Shown in pieces: positions 60,001-64,000 of a stretch of DNA of 64,000 nt; the first letter of the stretch is position 1, and the number at the start of each line of letters is the position of its first letter. The notes below the pieces were generated by a model that saw only the letters and a list, made by a program, of their open reading frames with translations, did no database searches and was not told the DNA's origin. This DNA is from Oxytricha trifallax (taxonomy: Eukaryota > Ciliophora > Spirotrichea > Sporadotrichida > Oxytrichidae). The position numbers and the translations under genes are program-made. Location of the stretch: positions 1 to 64,000 of the forward strand of contig ARYC01017977.1 in the NCBI GenBank assembly GCA_000711775.1, written 5' to 3'.

Positions 60001-61817
60001 GTAGAAAGCAAAAGGATCATGACATGAAAATGGAATACTTACAGAAATATAAGCAAGGTAATGTTGGTGATGTTAAGAACTTTAATCTTAACAATTAAAA
60101 TTCAAAAACTCAATTATAAAATAATTCTTAAATGTTAAGTTATTAAATGATGCTCTCCAAATAAAAGGATTAGATTAAGAACAAACTTCTAATCAGAGTC
60201 GCAAACTTAAAGCTAATGCCTCTGATGCAACAGATTTCCAAAGAGCTATGAATGTCATTTTCTAAGCTTACGATGATAAGTTGCTAGCGAACCCCATGCA
60301 AGGTTTCTTGAAAGATTTGATTTTTGCTAGGTACCTTGGCCATACAGATATAGAAAATGGTTAGTATTGGAGAGATTGCAACCAGTGCTGGGTTTGCGAG
60401 AAATGGGATAAGGTTAAAGTAGATTTTCAATTTAATGACGCCATAGAAGACTTAAAGTTCTAGAAAATCTAAGATTTCTTATCTGCTTAGCAAAATGGGG
60501 TTATAAGAGACAAGGATTTAAATCCAATCTGGGAAGAACATTTAGAGTCTCTTGATGATGAATACGAGGAAAGATAGCAAGATATAGAAATATAATAAAG
60601 AAAAGTTGTTGAGAGAAAGAATCCAAACTTGTTTGAATAAGATGTAGAGAATGCAAAGCACCCTCCATAATCAAGAAAAAGCAATATAATGAGTTTAGCT
60701 AACCTAGCCAAGTAATTTTTAGAAAATCCTTTGACTTAATCATAAGATAAATCTATTAAAAGTGTTAATGAACCCCAAACTTACGACTAGACTATTGTAA
60801 AAATAACAGAGAACGGACCAGTAGATCTGAAAGTATCCGATTTGTAGGGTAAGACTCTATATAACTCAAGCATCTTTCCAATAATGATGAATATTGAGAA
60901 AATTTAGAAACTAATTATACCTACTCATGGTTTAAGCACATCTGATAATTAAGTGATTATTGATTAAGGATGTGTACCATATAGACCTTTTTAAAAAATT
61001 TAAGCATTACAAAAAGAGCAGCATGTAATTAAACTTCCAAATATCTATACCTCCTCAGATCAACTCCCATTAGAAAATATTTCTACTGCTAATAATACAG
61101 GAGCTATGAATTCTCGATAATAAAGCAAAGAAAGACTTTATAATTAATTTAAACTTTGAAATATTTTACTTTATGTTTATAGGTTTCCAAAGTACCTACT
61201 CTTAAACTAATCTAAAACCAAAATAAACCAAATAAATTACTGCCTATTGATCCCATTATATCCCCTCTACTTACTAAAAAGACTCCAAGAATCAGAACAA
61301 AAAATGAAATTTTAAAAATTAATCAAGATTTAATGGTAAATTTCTAAAACATTCCAGAGACTGACGATGTTTACTTAGTGGCAAGCTTCAACCATTGGTT
61401 CCCTGTAAAAATGGAGATTTCAGTCAAGAAAATGCTCCTTCTTAAAGATGAATATAGCAAGAGAGAAAAACTTATCAAAGAGCAGTAGTCATTATTGAAT
61501 GCTGACATGCCAGAAAACATTAAAAAGAGGCATTAGAGATCGAAAAGTAGATTACAGAAAAAAGAAGCTGTCAAAGAAGTTTACAAAACTAAAAATTAAA
61601 GTTATTTTTAACTATTGAAAAGGAGGAAGAGCACCTTTATGAAAAGGAGAAGGTTAAAATTGAGAATGTGTTTAAGTACACTAATTTCTTACCTAGCGGC
61701 AAACACTACTTCTATTTTATCAAGAAAGGCAAGTACTACTGCTTGTCTGATAAATTTCCTGTCAAGAGATTCAAGAATACTATTGTTAATTAAATGTTTG
61801 GATCAAATTATTTTTGA
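57068..61817 (+). CDS. Large leucine-rich-repeat and E-set (AMPK-type glycogen-binding-like) protein
   Basis: ATG 57068 to UGA 61815-61817. A Ser/Lys-rich N-terminal part runs to about 58600. RNase-inhibitor-type leucine-rich repeats follow (LTYLDLSNNNLDAIS, LQDINLSYCGIRGHSA, IKYINLCWNSFASS; about 58780-59480), then a Gln/Asn-rich linker. Next is a conserved DCNQCWVCEKWDKVKVDF motif (about 60375), then an immunoglobulin-like fold resembling AMPK/CBM48 glycogen-binding domains (VYLVASFNHWFPVKM; LPSGKHYFYFIKKGKYYCLS). A 20-bp IES (58763-58782) and a 32-bp intron (about 58949-58980) are resolved; further breaks lie at about 59750-59890, 60100-60150, 61140-61180 and 61600. A UGA at 59795-59797 raises the alternative of two genes, but the domain order fits one protein. 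Function unknown. Confidence 0.68.
58763..58782. other. 20-bp IES (pointer CTTA)
   Basis: CTTA at 58759-58762 and 58779-58782 bounds a 16-base spacer. Excision joins SIQLNIL to EGIKFKNNG and restores the LRR frame, whereas reading through it leads to UGA within about 25 codons. It is among the shortest IESs one could expect. Confidence 0.82.
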
Positions 61818-62097
61818 AACTTAATTGTAATTCAAAAGTCTAAAACTCATTTTATTTTCTATCTTTGAAAATAATTAAAGATTGATATATTTAAGAAAAT
61901 TAAGATATTGAAATTTATTTTAAACTCAGAAAATAAAGATTAAAGTATTCCAGAAGACCGTTTCATAATAATATTTGGATTATCAATATATTTTTATAAA
62001 TTGAAAAAATTACTTGTTCTTTTAATCTTATAAAATTTTAACTGCTAACCTTAACTAATATAACTAAATATTAATATATTTTGAGAATAACTTGTAT

Positions 62098-63449
62098 ATG
62101 AATGAGATAATTATCAACAAGCGTGATTGGGCGATATCTGATGTATAACCAAGAACCAAAGATTCCAATGACCCTTATAACCGATTTGATAAATCAAGGT
62201 CAGTTTTTAGAAACTTTAGAGATGATGATGAAGAGCTTCTAAGAAAGATTTTTGAATTAGATTTCTGGGATTGTAAGAAAAATTTCCTTAAAATATAGTA
62301 TATTTTTCCTATTTATTATTGGTTTTTATGCCTTTTAATTCATTGAAACATTACTGAGACCATAAGTGAAAATAAATACATAAAATTTTGTTTAAATTAC
62401 TAAAAATAAAATATGAAAACTAATAACTTTCAAACAATTTACTCTATAAAGTTATGTGACCCATTTTCTCTTATTCAAAGATAGCGAGAATTATAAAAAA
62501 CAACGAAGAAGAATTACAAAATGTGAAGGAATTATTTTGGAGTAATTATATCAGACTAAGAAACATTTACCTGACCTTGATATTAAATTCTGAATACCCA
62601 ATCATTACTTGGAATGATTTTACAATTTTCTGTAACAAATGTAAAGTAGTAGACAAGAACATTAGTTTATCGATTATTGACACAATTTATATTGCAACTA
62701 ATGTCTCCTTGAATAACAACTAAAATGCTGACAGAGATTTGAGCAGATATGAATTTTTGGAAATATTACTGAGATTAGCAAATGAAAAATATAAAAAGTC
62801 TGGGCAGGTAACAACATACACACAGGCACTACAAAGATTTTTGGATGAAAATTTATATCCAAACATTGAAGAGACAAACTCCTAGATTTTCAGAGATACA
62901 CAACTCTATACATTCTATGTTAATGAGCTTTTAGTAAGAAATGAACCTGGCTTAAGAAAGATTTTTGGAATGTTCATACATGGATAGAAGAGGTTCATTA
63001 ATTTCAAAGATGCTATTGAACTAATAAATACTAAAGCAGAATTAAGGTTCTTGGATAGGCAGGTGATCAAGCAGTTTGGACTTTCTAAAATGTCACATGT
63101 GGACGCCTTAAAAGATCCATCTTTTCCAAATAGAATGAGTTTTACTGAATTTCTAGAGTTTTTAGGCAGAATTGCTTTTGAAATATTCAAAGATCATGAA
63201 GGCATGTAAAATGAACCTCTGCATTTGAAATATGATGCGCTGCTTACTAAGCTATTTAAGATAGTTAGATATTAGAAATGCTTCACTTTCTTAGAATATC
63301 AAAAGTAAAATGTAGTTTATGAAGTAATATTGAATCCTTAGCTTGCCTTGACAGGAGGCATGGATAGATAATTATCTGCAGATAAATTTGATGGCGAAAG
63401 ATAGAGTGATGGAATCAGCATTCCTAGTGCAAGAATGAATAACTATTGA
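62098..63449 (+). CDS. Conserved ciliate protein, EF-hand-like helical domain
   Basis: ATG 62098 (MNEIIINKRDWAISDVQPRT) to UGA 63447-63449. After a 200-base interruption (about 62280-62485) the main block has ELFWSNYIRLRNIYLTLI, YPIITWNDFTIFCNKCKVVD, SLSIIDTIYIATNVS and SRYEFLEILLRLANEKY. This pattern of paired helices with acidic loops recurs in a ciliate/protist family that I recognise by sequence style but cannot name. Later repeats (MSFTEFLEFLGRIAFE) look like degenerate EF-hands. About 380 residues. Neighbouring genes suggest, but do not show, a ciliary role. Confidence 0.65.
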
Positions 63450-63494
63450 TTTAATTTTATCTGAATAATCAAGCTTTAATTTCATTTATCATCA

Positions 63495-64000
63495 TGAATC
63501 ATGATATCAGAGCGAAAAACTCAATCATTAATTATATGACTAACCACAGAGGAGAAATCTGTTCTTTGAGCTGGTCTGTAAATCAATCACATGAGCTTAT
63601 GCAGACTTCAGATCCCTCAAACGTATACCTAGCATCTGGCAGCAACTAAGACCATTCGCTAGGTATATGGAGATTAAGTGACCTAGCTTATGCACCAGCT
63701 GAAGAATCACCATGGATATTCGAGACGGATATATTCTAAGGGCCTGTTAAAGCATTGGCATGGTCGCCTAATCATGAAGGACTTCTGGCAACTGGAGGAG
63801 GTATGGGTGATGATATCATCCGTATTTGGGATTTCAAAAAAAGCATGGAAGTTTAACACACAATCAGATGCAATTCTCACATTACCTCGTTAGGTTGGAG
63901 AAAATCTAAGGCCAAATCAAACAAGCAATAACTTTTAGAGGATTTGAGTTTAGGTTTTTGTGAAGAGCTGATATCTACACATGGCTAGCCAGATTGTGAA
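63495..64000 (+). CDS. Cdc20/Cdh1-like WD40 protein, partial
   Basis: Coding is open from 63495 to the window end. WD40 blades match the APC/C activator family: NHDIRAKNSIINYMTNHRGE corresponds to the 'hDvR ... l.gH..evC' blade, and GPVKALAWSPNHEGLLATGG and DDIIRIWDFKKSMEV match the most conserved Cdc20/Cdh1 stretch. ELISTHGQP matches ELvSThGys. Cdc20/Cdh1 proteins select substrates for the anaphase-promoting complex. The N-terminal C-box and KILR-containing region and the first blades are absent upstream of 63495. They may lie in an earlier or distant MDS, so the ATG at 63495 is probably internal. The 3' end lies beyond the window. Confidence 0.85.

Noticed and set aside
1..64000. CRISPR arrays, rRNA genes and tRNA genes
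   Set aside because: No regularly spaced repeats, no rRNA-like GC-rich conserved blocks and no convincing tRNA cloverleaf noticed by eye. A tRNA scan would be the decisive test.

Overview
The window reads as germline (micronuclear) DNA of a hypotrich ciliate of the Oxytricha/Sterkiella/Stylonychia/Tetmemena group. Four things support this. (1) Genes read through UAA and UAG as glutamine, and only UGA ends them. (2) Families such as Piwi, CFAP20, BPNT1 and a mitochondrial carrier are broken by short AT-rich inserts bounded by direct repeats ('pointers'). Removing the insert plus one repeat copy restores the frame. (3) The left edge holds the end of a TBE-type transposon, with the 17-bp telomere-like terminus GGGGTTTTGGGGTTTTG. 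(4) Ordinary GT-AG introns of about 30-100 bp also occur, distinct from the pointer-bounded inserts (IESs). The species cannot be fixed from the sequence alone.

Layout. 1-1978: right part of a decayed TBE element. 1979-8127: AT-rich germline-limited DNA with a foldback element at 6730-7189. 8128-9673 (-): DMT-type transporter in several MDSs. 9674-11468: AT-rich. 11469-13081 (-): YHYH-domain membrane protein. 13221-18486 (-): ARM/HEAT-repeat protein. 18903-21990 (+): Piwi with one 514-bp IES. 22034-22262 (-): small candidate gene. 22405-24812 (+) and about 24958-29674 (+): two low-complexity, probably ciliary proteins. 29869-30806 (+): hydrophobic unknown protein. 31348-32358 (-): SPATA17-like IQ protein. 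32565-34703 (+): TBC Rab-GAP. 35336-35883 (+): coiled-coil protein. 35994-36689 (-): CFAP20 copy B. 36787-37341 (-): EF-hand protein. 38045-39369 (-): BPNT1-like nucleotidase. 39665-40826 (+): secretory membrane protein. 40968-41549 (+): F-box protein. 41659-45064 (-): GAF-domain protein. 45328-47109 (-): C2 plus multi-TM protein. 47159-47854 (+): CFAP20 copy A. 48467-49662 (+): mitochondrial carrier. 49891-51074 (-): sperm-tail PG-rich repeat protein. 51979-52893 (+): small two-TM protein. 53311-54940 (+): divergent tubulin. 55455-56847 (+): P-loop kinase-like protein. 57068-61817 (+): LRR plus E-set protein. 62098-63449 (+): conserved ciliate protein. 63495-64000 (+): Cdc20/Cdh1-like WD40 fragment running off the window.

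The gene content is rich in axoneme and cilium families (CFAP20 twice, SPATA17, PG-rich repeat protein, tubulin, EF-hand, C2 and GAF proteins). The genes are packed closely on both strands with no sign of operons. The Piwi protein belongs to the family that, in Oxytricha, carries the small RNAs marking DNA for retention during macronuclear development, so here a rearrangement-pathway gene is itself interrupted by an IES.
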